Shown here piece after piece: positions 1-13,004 of a DNA stretch of 64,000 nucleotides. The notes beneath the pieces were generated by a model. That model saw nothing but the letters and a program-made list of their open reading frames with translations, made no database searches and had not been told where the DNA came from. Within the stretch, counting starts at the first letter, position 1. Each line of letters begins with the position of its first letter. The DNA comes from Cannabis sativa (lineage: Eukaryota; Streptophyta; Magnoliopsida; Rosales; Cannabaceae), in NCBI RefSeq assembly GCF_029168945.1, contig NC_083604.1:36265686-36329685 (forward strand), given 5' to 3'. The translations under genes were made by a program, and so were the position numbers.

Positions 1-1267
<1,267 letters not shown>

Positions 1268-2986
1268 TTTTCACAAACCTTATCCACCAACTGTTTGTAA
1301 TCCCTTTGTTTTCTGCTGTATTACTACTGTAGATGTGTCTTTAAAAGAGGAGTTACCGATGTTTAAGTTGAAGGTTTTACCATCAACACCATTCTTTGTT
1401 TGGAGTTTTTGTCCCCACTGCTGCCTTGTTGATAATTTGCTCAAGAAACTCTTAGAAGAATTCACAGTAGCCACCAAATAGCCTGTTTTTTGTATATTGT
1501 TTTTGGGAGAGGAAGCGGCAATAACATGGTTTATCTTGTTCTGTAATTTTGTAATTCCAACGTAGAAAGCAGATTCGTAAAAAAGGTTAAGTTTCAATTT
1601 GACTCGCTGAAGTGGCGGACTACTTGGCAGCAAATTCTGGTTCGTTTTACTGGTGTAAATTGTTTTGGGAAGGAGATGGGCTAATATGAAATTGTGGCTG
1701 TTCTCAAAAGAAATGCTTGTTGTTTAATTATTTATTTTTCTTTTCGTGTCCAGATGCTCTGTCAATACGATTTAGTTGTTTAAAAAGTGCCGAATGCTCC
1801 TAGTGTTTGTTGATGGGTAATGGAGATAGGTAGGTATTTGGTTGCTTTTGTACATAATTAAAATTTAGATACGGTTTGATTAGCTGTGGAGGAGTTATAC
1901 AGGTATTTTTTTTCAAGCAACGTAGGCTTTTTCCAATGAGTTCATTATTTTAGTTTTCAACTACAAAACTGTATATTTTTGTTTTGGAAAAAAATGACAC
2001 GAGCCCCATTTTTGTTTAGCATTTCACCTGCGGGTGATCATAAAATATCCAATTTTGCAGTTTGGAAATTTTAAAATTTGTATGGAAATGTCCTTAAATT
2101 TAAAAATTAAGTTAATAATTGTTTATTTTTTAAAAAAATTAAAAAAAAAATGACCAAATATAATAAATTAGTCAATAACAATTATAAAAGTACATTTATT
2201 ACATAATATTTTAGAAAATTTATTTAAAAAATATAAAAATGTTAAAATATTGCTCCTATACTTTTACAAGGTTCCTCTTACATTTTTTACTTTTATTTTT
2301 ATTTTATTTACACTAATACTTTTTACATATACATGTTGTCATTTTACTATTATTACATATTATATATTTTCTTTCTTTTTCTATCATTTTTTTTTTCAAC
2401 TTCATTTCATTTTTTATTGTAGCTTTTTGTTTGAAAATTTCACCCACGATCAAAATTATTTATGATAAAAAAAAAAAATTAATTTCTTTCATCTTTTTCA
2501 ACTGTCTTCCTCCATCATTTGACTACGTTATTTCAAATTTTGTTTTTTGTTCTATTAAATAGTCATTACTTGGTCTTCATCTTCCTTTTCACTATTGTTG
2601 AAGTAACTTTCAAAAATGGGTGTTAAATCTCTTGCCAACAAACCTTAAGGCAAATTGAGAATGATATTTAGACTTTGCTCCGCCTACCACAAAAAGTGAT
2701 CGTCAGCTTGTTTAGAAGAAATCAAAGGTTAATTTTGTTAAAACATTTTCCTCCCCAAAGTTAAGAAAGGGAAGAATCAAGTTGATGAGAGTCCGTAGGT
2801 TTCTGTGTAATTTTTTTTTTATAGTTTTGCCCCAACATTGTTCTAACTTTTCTAATTACCAGTTTCTTTAGGAGGCAAAAATTTAATTTATTCTATTTTT
2901 AAACATCTTTAAGGATTATAGGTTTTCTTTTATACAAAAGTACTAATTATTTTTTATTTTTTGAAAGACTGATTAATTGTACCACT
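1268..2986. other. 3' UTR and AT-rich intergenic DNA
   Basis: The first few hundred bases after the phosphatase stop are presumably its 3' UTR; no single clear poly(A) signal can be chosen. From about 1980 onward the sequence is strongly AT-rich with A and T runs (for example around 2140-2160 and 2460-2480). Short open frames here have no recognisable protein features and overlap low-complexity DNA. No further gene is seen. Confidence 0.6.
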
Positions 2987-3075
2987 GAGTGTGTGGTGTA
3001 GTTGGTTGGAATGCTTTGCATAAAGTTCCTCATTTGATTGTTCTTCGGAGTTCGAGTCCCCATGGTAACACTTAT
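2987..3075 (+). repeat. tRNA-derived SINE-like head with pol III A and B boxes
   Basis: TGGTGTAGTTGG at 2994-3005 fits the tRNA A box and GAGTTCGAGTCC at about 3048-3059 fits the B box, about 42 bases apart as in a tRNA gene. The T-arm is partly paired but the acceptor arms (2987-2993 and about 3066-3072) do not pair, so it is not a working tRNA. A tRNA-derived SINE head or a decayed tRNA pseudogene is the likely identity. The 3' end and target duplication were not identified. Confidence 0.55.
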
Positions 3076-3319
3076 CTTGGGCCTTAAAAATTGCACTATT
3101 TTATTAATAAGAAACTTTGAAGATTAACAGAATAGTCAGTGTAATAAGAAAAGTTTTGGTACTTCACATCAATGAGTCAAAAATGATGTTCATAATACTT
3201 TATATGTTTGTTAATATTTTAGATATGTCATGCAATGCAAGATGCAACCTTAAAACAATTCTTGTGCAACTAATGAGTTGCTCATTGCAAAGAAGGAGGT
3301 GTTGTTAGTTGTTGTTGTG
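3076..3319. other. Intergenic DNA left of Gypsy-A
   Basis: No gene recognised. It may include the body of the SINE-like element. It ends in a GTT-rich stretch and the TTGCT target site at 3320-3324. Confidence 0.4.
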
Positions 3320-3324
3320 TTGCT

Positions 3325-5372
3325 TGTCACGACCCGAGCCCTAGGCTGTGTCAGATATGTAATATCCATAACTTGGGTGAACTTTGACCCTTGTAGGAAG
3401 ATAAAGCTTATAAATGATCCTTTTATTTATATTACAAAATACGAATTTAAAAGATATGGATTAACTCCTATATTAATAAGAAAATATTAGTAACAAAATC
3501 AAGACCACTCATCAATATAAAAGAATAATAATATCCCCACAGTTATGTAATCACCAAATAGATAGATTTAATAAGTCAATAAAATACCAAAATAATACCT
3601 AGCATCCATCATTCCTCATTTCTAACTAGTACATAGCTAATTTAAGTCATCCAGACCATCTATTTTAGCTTAAATAAAAAATTAGTTTCATTAGAAGATT
3701 TAAGAGTAGAATAAGACTAAACTAATAACGACTTCCTTTCCCAACAGTACCATCCTCATCCACTAGCATCAAACTGAGTTCTTAGAATGGGAGAAAATAG
3801 GTGGGGTGAGCTTATAACGCCCAGTAGGAAAACAACTAATATCAAAGAATCCTTGGTTTAACAAAATTCCTGCATGGTTAGCTTTGTAAAAATAAAATAT
3901 CTCATCAACAGTATCAATATGTATAAATAAAGTAGAGAGACCACAAATAATCACAAATCAAACGTCAAATGCATATCACACTATCCACTAGACCCCTAGC
4001 CCTCAATACCAATCATAGAAAACGACATCCAAAAACCGGGTAGTCGCATCTGATATCCACCATAATACCGGGGCTCAGATTTAATTCACTCCCTGTACAG
4101 ATTCTAGGTCTTTCACCTACAGGTGAGTGCACACCTGATCTACCTATGATGACACAGAGACTAGGTCGTGAAACAACAATATGCACCGAACATGATCAAC
4201 ATGGCTCTCCATAGTATAACCAAAGCAGGCAAATAATAAGCATAACAAAAGAACATATTCCTTTTTATTTTCTAGAAAATTCGGCAGCATAACAACTATA
4301 TTTTTAATAAACTCAAAAATCATAACCTGCATAAATATTTGCACACAAAAATATATTTGGTACTCAGTGCCCCATAACAGTCCAGAAAAATATGCAGATT
4401 AAGTTTTCAATTTTTCAAACAATTTGTAAATCATAAAACTTGGAATATGTCAAATGTTATGCAACACATACAAAAATCAAGTCCAATAATCAAGTTGAGT
4501 CCCTACCTCTCCTGAGTCGTTAAATTTTTTCCAAAAGACGATCTTAAGCTCTTAAGTCCCGAGCTCCAATTGTTTAGTCCAATCTTACATATTACTCTCA
4601 CCTATACCACCAAATGGTTAAATAATTATCATTATCACATTCTATATTCAAAACCGAGTCCAATGACATATAATATGACTATATTTAAAATTTGGAGTTC
4701 CGAAACCTCACCTAAGCGGTGCACATTAACAATCGGTGGCAGTAAAAATTGGTGTGCCGGAAACATCGTCGAAAATAGATGTAGTGTATATCAAAACGAC
4801 CACCTCGACGAGTAGATCACACCCATGCCAACCATTTGTGAAAACGGTATACGATGTCACCGAAAAGTCGCCAAAAAGGGGTGGAGCTACAAAAATGTCA
4901 CCTGAAAAAGTAGCGAACCGGGAAAAATGGTTTAGTGTAGGTTGTTCTCCTCGACGAGCTGAGTTTAGTGGTGAAGATGATTCGTCAAACGGACGCCGGA
5001 GGTGACCAAAAAATCCGTTCAAAGTTTGAATTCCCAAACTTTGACTCGCGATCTCAAGCTAACGGCGGCGAGAGAAGCGGCACCGCTTGGGGGGTGAGGT
5101 CGCCGACACTTGGGCTTCAGATTTGTCTGGCGCGTGAGGTCGGGCGGTCGCCGGAGGTCGCCGGAGTGTGGTGGTTATGGAGATTTGTGGGTTTCCTTTG
5201 AAGCTTTGAAGAGAGAGAAAGACAAAGAGAGATAGGTAGAGAGAGAGAGAGAGGTGGACGAAGGGTCTGTTATTGTATATATTAAATCTTTTTTTTTTTA
5301 CAGATACATATATATATTATTATTTTATATATATATATATACATTTGACTCGGTCAAAACTGAGTCTTTACA
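3325..5372 (-). repeat. Gypsy-A 3' LTR
   Basis: 2,048 bp, TG...CA ends, collinear with 13685-15754 with scattered substitutions and short indels. Near its right edge it has a GA-rich tract (5211-5253), a TA-rich tract (about 5311-5342) and the perfect inverted repeat TTTGACTCGGTCAAA (5344-5358). On the minus strand this gives TA-rich DNA followed by a CT-rich leader, a plausible core promoter layout. Open frames inside it (for example 4726-5037) are not genes. Confidence 0.93.
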
Positions 5373-5392
5373 TTCTCCCCTCCTTAAAGAAA
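5373..5392 (-). other. Gypsy-A polypurine tract
   Basis: Immediately inside the 3' LTR the plus strand reads TTCTCCCCTCCTTAAAG, i.e. a purine-rich AAGGAGGGGAGAA on the element strand, where plus-strand DNA synthesis is primed in LTR elements. Confidence 0.85.
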
Positions 5393-5419
5393 TTTCGTCC
5401 CGAAATTTCAAAGTACAAC

Positions 5420-6182
5420 CTCAAGTTGGAAATTAAACAAGTGAGGATACTTCATATACATCTCAGACTCTAACTCCCAAGTAGCCTTGTCTTCCCTGTG
5501 GTTTTTCCATAAGACCTTGACTACTGGAATCTCTGTTCCTTAAAACTTTTAACTCTCTCGCCAAGATTTTGACAGGTTGTTCTTCATAAGTCACATCTTC
5601 CTGAAGAGGGATAGCCTCATACTCAATAACATGTGACGGATCTTGAGTATACTTCCTCAACATAGACACATGGAACACATTATGAACATGTCCCAACTGT
5701 CCTGGTAAGTTTAATCGGTAAGCGACCTCCCCAATCCTCTCGATAACCTCAAAAGGTCCAATATACCTCGGGGCTAGCTTACCCTTCACTCCAAATCTCA
5801 TTACACCACACATTGGAGTAACTTTCAAGAAGACATAATCACCAACATCAAACTCAACTTCCCGTCGATGGAGATCGGCATAGCTTTTCTGACGACTCTG
5901 AACAACCTTAAGTCTTTCTTGGATTCCCTTAATCTTTTCAGTGGTACTAGTGATAATCTGGGGTCCAATAGTGACATGCTCATCAGGTTCTGCCCAACAC
6001 AATGGCGATCTGCATGGTCTCCCATATAAGGCCTCATTAGGAGCCATTCCTATACTGGCTTGGTAGCTATTGTTGTATGTGAATTCCACGAGTGACAAGT
6101 GTTCTCCCCAACTACCTCCAAAATCCAAAACAAGAGCGAAGCATGTCTTCCAAAGTCTGTATGGTCCTCTCAGACTGTCCAT
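5420..6182 (-). pseudogene. Gypsy-A integrase C-terminal domain and chromodomain remnant
   Basis: A 239-codon open frame (5463-6182) covers the end of the integrase core (YNNSYQ, ALYGRPCRSP), the C-terminal GPFEVIERIGEVAYRL segment and the FHVSMLRKY motif typical of Tekay/Del chromoviruses. After LRNR (near 5540) the frame shifts: the chromodomain-like segment with KATWELESEM is read in another frame down to about 5465. The chromodomain in this clade targets integration to heterochromatin. The start at 6182 is only the first ATG after an upstream frameshift near 6130 and is not a true start. Confidence 0.85.
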
Positions 6183-6683
6183 CTGTCTGTGGATGATGGG
6201 CAGTGTTCAAGTGAAGTTCAATTCCTAAGGCTTGTTGCAAGGCCTTCCAAAACTTTGATGTAAATCGAGGATCTCTATCAGAAACAATGCTTGAAGGCAC
6301 TCCATGTAGTCAAACTGTATTGTCTACATAAAGTCGAGCTAGCTTGGTAAGCTTGTAATCCTTCCTGATTGGAATAAAATGAGCAGACTTAGTCAAACGA
6401 TCAACAATCACCCAACATCGTCATGCTTCAAAGGTGTCAATGGGAACCCAGTAACAAAGTCCATGGTAATCTTGTCCCACTTCCATTCTGTTATAGGCAA
6501 AGGTTGAAGTAAACCTGAGGGTCTCTGATGCTCAGCCTTCACTTGCTGACATACTATACACTTAGCTACAAAGCTGGCCACATCTCTTTTCATAACTTCC
6601 CACCAATATTGTCTCTTTAAATCTTGGTACATCTTCGTACTTCCAGGATGTACAACAAATTTGGATCTATGGGCCTCAATCAA
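6112..6683 (-). pseudogene. Gypsy-A integrase zinc-binding domain and catalytic core, broken
   Basis: 6408-6683 encodes the HHCC zinc-binding domain (EAH, VHPGSTKMYQDLK, CIVCQQVK) and the start of the core (WKWDKITMDFVTG, with the first catalytic Asp). A small indel near 6408-6420 shifts the frame. The core is then interrupted by a TGA near 6308 that looks like CGA to TGA. It resumes at 6112-6300 with [13 protein letters not shown] (second catalytic Asp) and [11 protein letters not shown] (catalytic Glu region). The domain order is normal but the product cannot be full length. Confidence 0.88.
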
Positions 6684-6823
6684 AATGGTCTCCCTAAGAT
6701 CAGGGTATCTGCAACAACTAGCCTTCCCATATGGTATAGATACCCTTCACTATTAACTGTTCACCCATCTAGTTGCTCACCATCCTGGATTCGGTTCCAA
6801 ATAAGTCTTAGCTTTTCATCTTG

Positions 6824-7177
6824 CTACTGACGTTGCTTAACTTGTTGAAGTAGTACAGGTGCAGCAAGTTCTAGGTCATGCGTAGGGTAATTCTTCTCAT
6901 GTGGTTTCAATTGTCGAGAAGCATAGGCAACCACCTTGCCATTTTGCATGAGGACACCTCCTAATCCAGTACCTGAAGCATCAGTGAATACCACATATGG
7001 TTCCTCACTATTAGGAACAGTGAGAACAGGCACCGAAGTTAATCTTTCCTTCAATTCTTTAAAAGCTTCTTCGCAACTATCATCCCACATAAACTTTACT
7101 TCTTTTCTTGTTAACTTTGTCAAAGGCATAGCAATTCGTGAGAAATTCTCTACAAAGCGACGGTAGTAGCCTGCCAA
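6824..7177 (-). pseudogene. Gypsy-A RT connection and RNase H, C-terminally truncated
   Basis: Begins at the [13 protein letters not shown] segment that follows the RT palm in gypsy elements. It continues through [13 protein letters not shown] (first RNase H Asp), [21 protein letters not shown] (catalytic Glu) and then departs from the family: the next residues read [11 protein letters not shown] and stop. The rest of RNase H, including its third acidic residue, and the spacer to the integrase zinc domain are missing. This fits an internal deletion of a few hundred bases near 6870. It is in the same frame as the RT segments to its right, separated by a TAG at 7223-7225. Confidence 0.88.
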
Positions 7178-7222
7178 CCCAAGAAAACTTCGAACTTCAG
7201 TGACATTCTTTGGTCTTTCCCA

Positions 7223-8470
7223 CTATAGAATAGAGTTTATCTTCGTAGGATTAACGGTGATACCATCTTGAGAAATTACATGGCCCAAGAACTTGACTTC
7301 AGTCATCCAAAATTCACACTTCTCTTTCTTAGCGTATAATTGATGATATCTCAATGTTTGTAATACTATTGTCAAGTGTTCAGCATGATCCTCACGTGTC
7401 TTAGAATACACTAAGATATAATCAATGAATACCACCACAAACTTATCCAAGAAAGGTCTAAAGACTCTATTCATGAGATCCATAAATGCAGCAGGTGCAT
7501 TCGTTAACCCAAATGGCATTACCAAAAACTCAAAGTGTCCATAACGTGTCCTGAAAGCAGTCTAAGGGATATCTTCTTCCCTAATCCTCAATTGATGGTA
7601 GCCTGACCTCAAATCAATCTTTGAAAAGAACTTTGAACAACCAAGTTGATCAAATAATTCATTAATCCTCGGTAGAGGATATTTGTTTTTAATTGTCATC
7701 TGATTCAGCTTTCTATAGTCGATACAAAGTCGCAAAGTCCCATCAGCTTTCTTGGCGAACAAGATTGTAGCTCCCCATGGAGAAGTACTATGTCTGATGT
7801 AACCCTTATCCATTAACTCCCCTAATTGTTTTTTCAATCGAGCCAACTCTGCAGGTGCCATGCGATAAGGCGCAATAGAAACTGGTTGAGCTTTGGGAAT
7901 CAAATCAATGCAAAACTCGATCTCCCTATCAAGTGGTAACCCTGGTAAATCCTCTGGAAACACATCCAGAAAACCACTAACCACTGATATCCAAGGAAAC
8001 TGGTCTAAATTCCTAGACTCATCATCGATCGCAAACAGATTCCCATAACACTCTAAGTTTCTCTTTCCACCTAAATATGCCCTTAAGATAGGATTTTGTC
8101 TCACTGCACTCATGTTGGCTCGATAAATAATAAAATCACCACTAGGGGTTAAAAGAGTCACTCTTTTACGTGAACAATCCACAATAGCTTGGTATTTAGA
8201 CAACCAATCCATGCCGAGAATTACATCAAATTGCCCCATAGGCAACACTAATAAGTTTCCAGATAACTTGTGTCCCTCGAACACAATACAAACTAACCTA
8301 CATATGGTGGATACCTCATCGTGTCCCTCCATAGGTACACTCAAATGCAATGCAGGACTAAAATTTTTCCAACTCAAACCCAACATACTAGCAAACATCA
8401 AAGATATAAAGGAATGTGACGCACCAGTATCAAATAACTCATGAGCCCAAGAGTGTGAGATAAGAACCAT
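7223..8470 (-). pseudogene. Gypsy-A protease and reverse transcriptase with stops and FIDY active site
   Basis: Protease: [10 protein letters not shown] with active-site Asp near 8431, and LGMDWLSKY downstream. RT follows with [25 protein letters not shown] and [17 protein letters not shown] at 7562-7564 interrupts between DIP and TAFRT, and another TAG at 7223-7225 precedes WERPK. The palm motif, normally FIDD in this family, reads FIDY (codon 7418-7420), which removes a catalytic metal-binding Asp. All pieces from 9203 down to 6824 keep one frame, so the stops are point changes. The enzyme is dead both by truncation and by active-site change. Confidence 0.93.
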
Positions 8471-9208
8471 ACCATCAACAACTCCTTGGTCAGCACCGCC
8501 CTGTACATCATCAACCCCAAGAGCGTAGGCTTGAGCGAATGACTTTGCTTTTGCCTTTCCCTTTCCCTGACTAGGATAGCTTGTACTTGCACCAAACCCT
8601 CCACCTTGATTGTACCCTCTTTGACTCCCACTAGGAGCAAGAGTTTGGAAACCTTGTGAGTACCCCATGTTGAACCCTGAACCTTGTGGCCTGAACTGAT
8701 GTTGATACTGAGACTGCTGGCCCGATTGGGGTGTGAAACCATAGGATGAAGACTGGGACTGGTTTGTCCTGGGCTGTCCATGAAAAGGAGTAGACTCTAC
8801 ATAGATCCCTATGGGTCCTCCATGAGATGTTTGAAATCTTTGTTGTCGTTGTGGGCAATCTTTCTTCTTATGACCTTGTGGACCACAACTGAAACACCTA
8901 TATGGTCCACTACGAGTCTTTCTAGATGAACCACTACTATTGCTACCCCCACTAAATTGTTGTCCTTGGGACCACTATCCTTGATTCTTCTTGGTCATCT
9001 TTCGGTCATTGCCTCTTCCTCTGCTTGTGTTTTTCTTCTCATTCCCCTCTACATGAGCCTCAGTTGGCAAGGCGACTGTCACACACTCAGTCATGTTGTT
9101 AAAGGTCAAAGGGGCTATTAGACCACGTATCGCAGGCCTCAGACGACGCATGAACTGTTCAATCACCAAGGGTTGGTGAATAACACCAGGATATGCATAA
9201 GAGAATAG
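8471..9208 (-). pseudogene. Gypsy-A gag C-terminal part with zinc knuckle
   Basis: Continues gag after the copia solo LTR insertion: VIEQFMRRLRPAIRG, then a Lys/Arg-rich segment, a TAG stop at 8975-8977 (a CAG to TAG change is plausible), and then the CCHC zinc knuckle [14 protein letters not shown] at about 8848-8892. A Gln/Gly/Ser-rich linker leads into the protease in the same frame. Gag binds and packages the element RNA into cytoplasmic virus-like particles. The remainder of gag lies at 13005-13511, beyond the insertion. Confidence 0.88.
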
Positions 9209-10074
9209 TGTTGGATTTTATGCCCTAAATAAAACTCATTTCAATATAATCAGATTTACTTATTAATATAGATCAGAAATAACATTTAATGTTGCATGGT
9301 TCACATGATTTATTTCATGATTATATGTACATAATGTATGAATTCTATTTAAGTCCAGAACATATCAATTTGTTAATGATTATAGTGTTGTCAACACAGT
9401 GGAATATAATCTTAATTATATGTTCGAAAGTTTATTCCCTGATTTGTCAGAACACTGGATTTAGACTGACATGGTATAATCAGCGATAGGTATTCTTACA
9501 CCTTGGATAAGTGTTATGTCCTTTCCAGGACATTGGCAAAGTTTACCAGCATCGGATGTATGGAGTATACATCGGAAGGGACTGATATTGAACTTTGATT
9601 AGATATATTAGAATTTACCGTAATATCTATTCAATTCAATATCACCTGTTGATCCTAGATCAAATGATCTTAATCCTGATATGATTAGGTTCAATCTCAA
9701 GAGTGTTATTCGTGTTCTTTGATTTGTTAGTTAAGCCTACTTTTGGGTCAGGGTGTTACGTACATTTTGGGAACACGGTAGTGCAATTGAGTGGGAGCGC
9801 TAACATAAATATGGAATCTATAGCTTCTATCTGGCGAATAGAAAGTAAAGGATGATTTCCTTCGAGCTTAACCAAACGAAAATAAATGGTGGAGATCTCA
9901 TTTCACTTAGCTGAAATATCATTTATACATGGTTAAGTGTTTTAAGGATAAAATACATTGTAGGGTGTTATGGTAATTTAATCCCTTTACAGTGTAAATC
10001 ATCTATATAGAGGATCATTGATCACATTAGGGTTATAACAATGGATAACTAATGACGTGTCTATATCATGGAAC

Positions 10075-11967
10075 TGTTGGGTTTTATGCCCTAAATAAAA
10101 CTCATTTCAATATAATCAGAATTACTTATTAATATAGATCAGAAATAACATTTAATGTTGCATGGTTCACATGATTTATTTCATGATTATATGTACATAA
10201 TGTATAAATTCATCTGAAACCATTTTCACATACTTGATCCTGTTTATTGTGCCGTCAACACATTGGAAAGTAAACATGACTATGTGAATAAAGTTTCCTA
10301 GATTTATCAGACATAGGGTTTTACTGATATGATAATCTACAACAGAGTTTACTTGCATTTGGAGAAGTGCTATGTTCTTTCCAGAGCATTGGTTAAAGTA
10401 AAGCTCAGGTTGGATGCATGGAGTATGCATCGGAAGGGACCGATATTGAACTTTGACATAGATTTATTAAACTTACCGTAATATCTATTCAAGTCAATAT
10501 CGCCTAGTTGATCCTAGATCAAATGTTCTTAATCCTGTTATGATTAGGCTCAATCTCGAGAGGCTATTTGTGTTCTTTGATTTGTTAGTTAAGCCTACTT
10601 TTAGGTCAGGGTGATACGTACATTTTGGGAACACGGTAGTGCAATTGAGTGGGAGCGCTAGCATAAACATGGAATCTATAGCTTCTATCTGGCGAATAGT
10701 AAGCAAAGGATGATCTCCTTCGAGCTTGACCAAACGAACATAAATGGTGGAGTACTCATTTCACATAAGCTGAAATATCATTTATACGGGGTCAAGTATT
10801 TTAAGGAATAAATACATTGTAGGGTGTAACGGTAATTTAATCCCTTTACAGTGTAGATCATTCATATAGAGGATCATTGATCACATTAGGATTATAACAA
10901 TGGATAACTAATGATGTGTCTATATGGTGGAACATATAGAGCATTCTATATACTGAGAGTGCAATTCTAAGTTCTATGCGTGGATTCAACGAAGAATTAA
11001 TAAGTTAGTGAATTTTAGTGCTAAATTCTTGATCTACTTATTGGAAGCTCGGTTATATAGACCCATGGTCCCCCCACTAGTTGAGAAAATATTGCTTGTA
11101 AGACTCATGTAATTGGTTTTGATTAATCAATTATAATTCTCAAATTAGACTATGTCTATTTGTGAATTTTCACTAAGTAAGGGCGAAATTGTAAAGAAAG
11201 AGTTTATAGGGGCATATTTGTTAATTATGATACTTTGTATGGTTCAATTAATAAATATGCTAAATGACAATATTATTTAATAATTATTTATAGTTATTAA
11301 ATAGTTAGAATTGGCATTTAAATGTTTGAATTAGGAAATTGGCATTTTTGAGAAAATCAGATACAAAAGGTGTTAAAATTGCAAAATTGCAAAAAGCAAG
11401 GCCCAATCCACTAAGTGTATGGCCGGCCACCTATGTAGGTATTTTAAGTTTATTTTTTCATTATTTTAATGCCATATAATTCAAATCTAACCCTAGTGGA
11501 ATGCTATAAATAGATAGTGAAGGCTTCAAAAAAATAAGACTTTTCTTCTGACACTTTCTGAATTAGAAAAACTTAGCCTTCTCTCTCCCTATCTTTAGCT
11601 ACCACTTCTTCTTTCTTCTTCCTTTAAATTTCGAAATCCTTAGTGATTAGAGTAGTGCCCACACACATCAAGCAATACCTCAATCATAGTGAGGAAGATC
11701 GTGAAGAAAGATCATCAGCAAAGGAGTTTCAGCATCAAAGATTCAGAGAAAGAGATCCAGGTTCAGATATTGATAATGCTCTGCTACAGAAAGGAATCAA
11801 GGGCTAGATATCTGAACGGAAGGAGTCATTATATTCCGCTGCACCCAATGTAAGGTTTCTTAAACTTTATATGTGTTTAATTTCATCGTTTTAGAAAGTT
11901 CTTATTTAGGATGTTAATAAACATACTTGTGAGTAGATCTAAGATCCTGGTAAAATAATTTCCAACA
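10075..11967 (+). mobile_element. Ty1/copia solo LTR-2 nested in solo LTR-1
   Basis: 1,893 bp, TGTTGG...CCAACA, with perfect 5-bp target duplication GGAAC at 10070-10074 and 11968-11972. Same family and orientation as the LTR it interrupts; joining the outer halves gives exactly the same length. It carries CTATAAATAG (11504-11513) with GGCCGGCC (11421-11428) 83 bp upstream, followed by a CT-rich leader. No internal coding region remains. Confidence 0.95.
11504..11513 (+). promoter_or_regulatory. TATA box of copia solo LTR-2
   Basis: CTATAAATAG followed by a pyrimidine-rich leader (about 11575-11640). The same arrangement occurs at 12541-12550 in solo LTR-1 and on the minus strand in the other copia LTRs, which defines LTR orientation. 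Confidence 0.7.
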
Positions 11968-13004
11968 GGAACATATAGAGCGTTCTATATACTGAGAGTG
12001 CAATTCTAAGTTCTATGCGTGGATTCAACGAAGAATTAATAAGTCAGTGAATTTAAGATATAAATTCTTGATCTGCTTATTGGAAGCTCGGATATATAGA
12101 CCCATGGTCCCCATACTAGTTGAGACCATACTGCTTGTAAGACTCAGTTAATTGATTTTGATTAATCAATTATAATTCTAAAGTTAGACTATGTCTACTT
12201 TGTGAATTTTCACTAAGCAAGGGCGAAATTGTAAAGAAAAGAGATTCTAGGTTTATTTATTAATTAAGAGACTTTATATGTCTAATTAATAATTAAATTA
12301 AATGACAATATTATTTAATAATTTATTTTAGTTATTAAATAATTAGAATTGACATTTAAATGGTTGAATTTGAAAATTGGCATTTTTGAGAAAATGAGAT
12401 GCAGAAATGATAAAACAGCAAAATTGCATAAGTGAGGCCCATTATCCAAGGCCCATGGCCGGCCACACTTATAGGGTTTTATCATTTATTTTTTCATTAT
12501 TTTAATGCCAAATAATTCTAACCTAAACCTAGGTGGTTACCTATAAATAGATAATGATGGCTCTCATTCAAACTTAACTTTGTGAACTTCTGTCAGATGA
12601 AAACTGAGCCTCTATCTTTTCTCTATAGGCCGAACCTCTTCCCTTCTCTTTTCTTCTCTAAATTTTTGAAATCCTTGAGTGAATGAGTGAGTGCCCACAC
12701 ACATCAAGTGGTATCTCAATCATAGTGTGTAAGACTGTGGAAAACCATCCAACAAGAAGGAGAATCAGCATCAAAGGAAGGAGAGAAAGAGATCCAGGTT
12801 CAGATATTGATAATGCTCTGCTACAGAAAGGAATCAAGGGCTAGATATCTGAACGGAAGGAGTCATTATATTCTGCTGCACCCAATGTAAGGTTTCCTAA
12901 ACTTTATATGTGTTTATTTCATTGTTTTAGAATTCATATTAGGATGTTAATGAAACATACTTGTTAGTAAATCTAGATCCTGGTAAAATATATCCAACAG
13001 ATAG

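Larger units (their letters stand above)
9209..12999 (+). mobile_element. Ty1/copia solo LTR-1, itself interrupted by solo LTR-2
   Basis: LTR in two parts, 9209-10074 and 11973-12999, totalling 1,893 bp, with TGTTGG...CCAACA ends. Flanks AATAG (9204-9208) and GATAG (13000-13004) are a 5-bp target duplication with one difference. Only an LTR is present, with no internal region, so it arose by LTR-LTR recombination. TATA-like CTATAAATAG at 12541-12550 and palindrome GGCCGGCC near 12464 set the plus orientation. Inserted in Gypsy-A gag. The long LTR starting TGTTGG and containing TATGCCCTA recalls the Angela/BARE lineage; this placement is an inference. Confidence 0.93.

Noticed and set aside
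2987..3075. Functional tRNA gene
   Set aside because: Acceptor arms do not pair and the T stem has mismatches; only pol III boxes remain.
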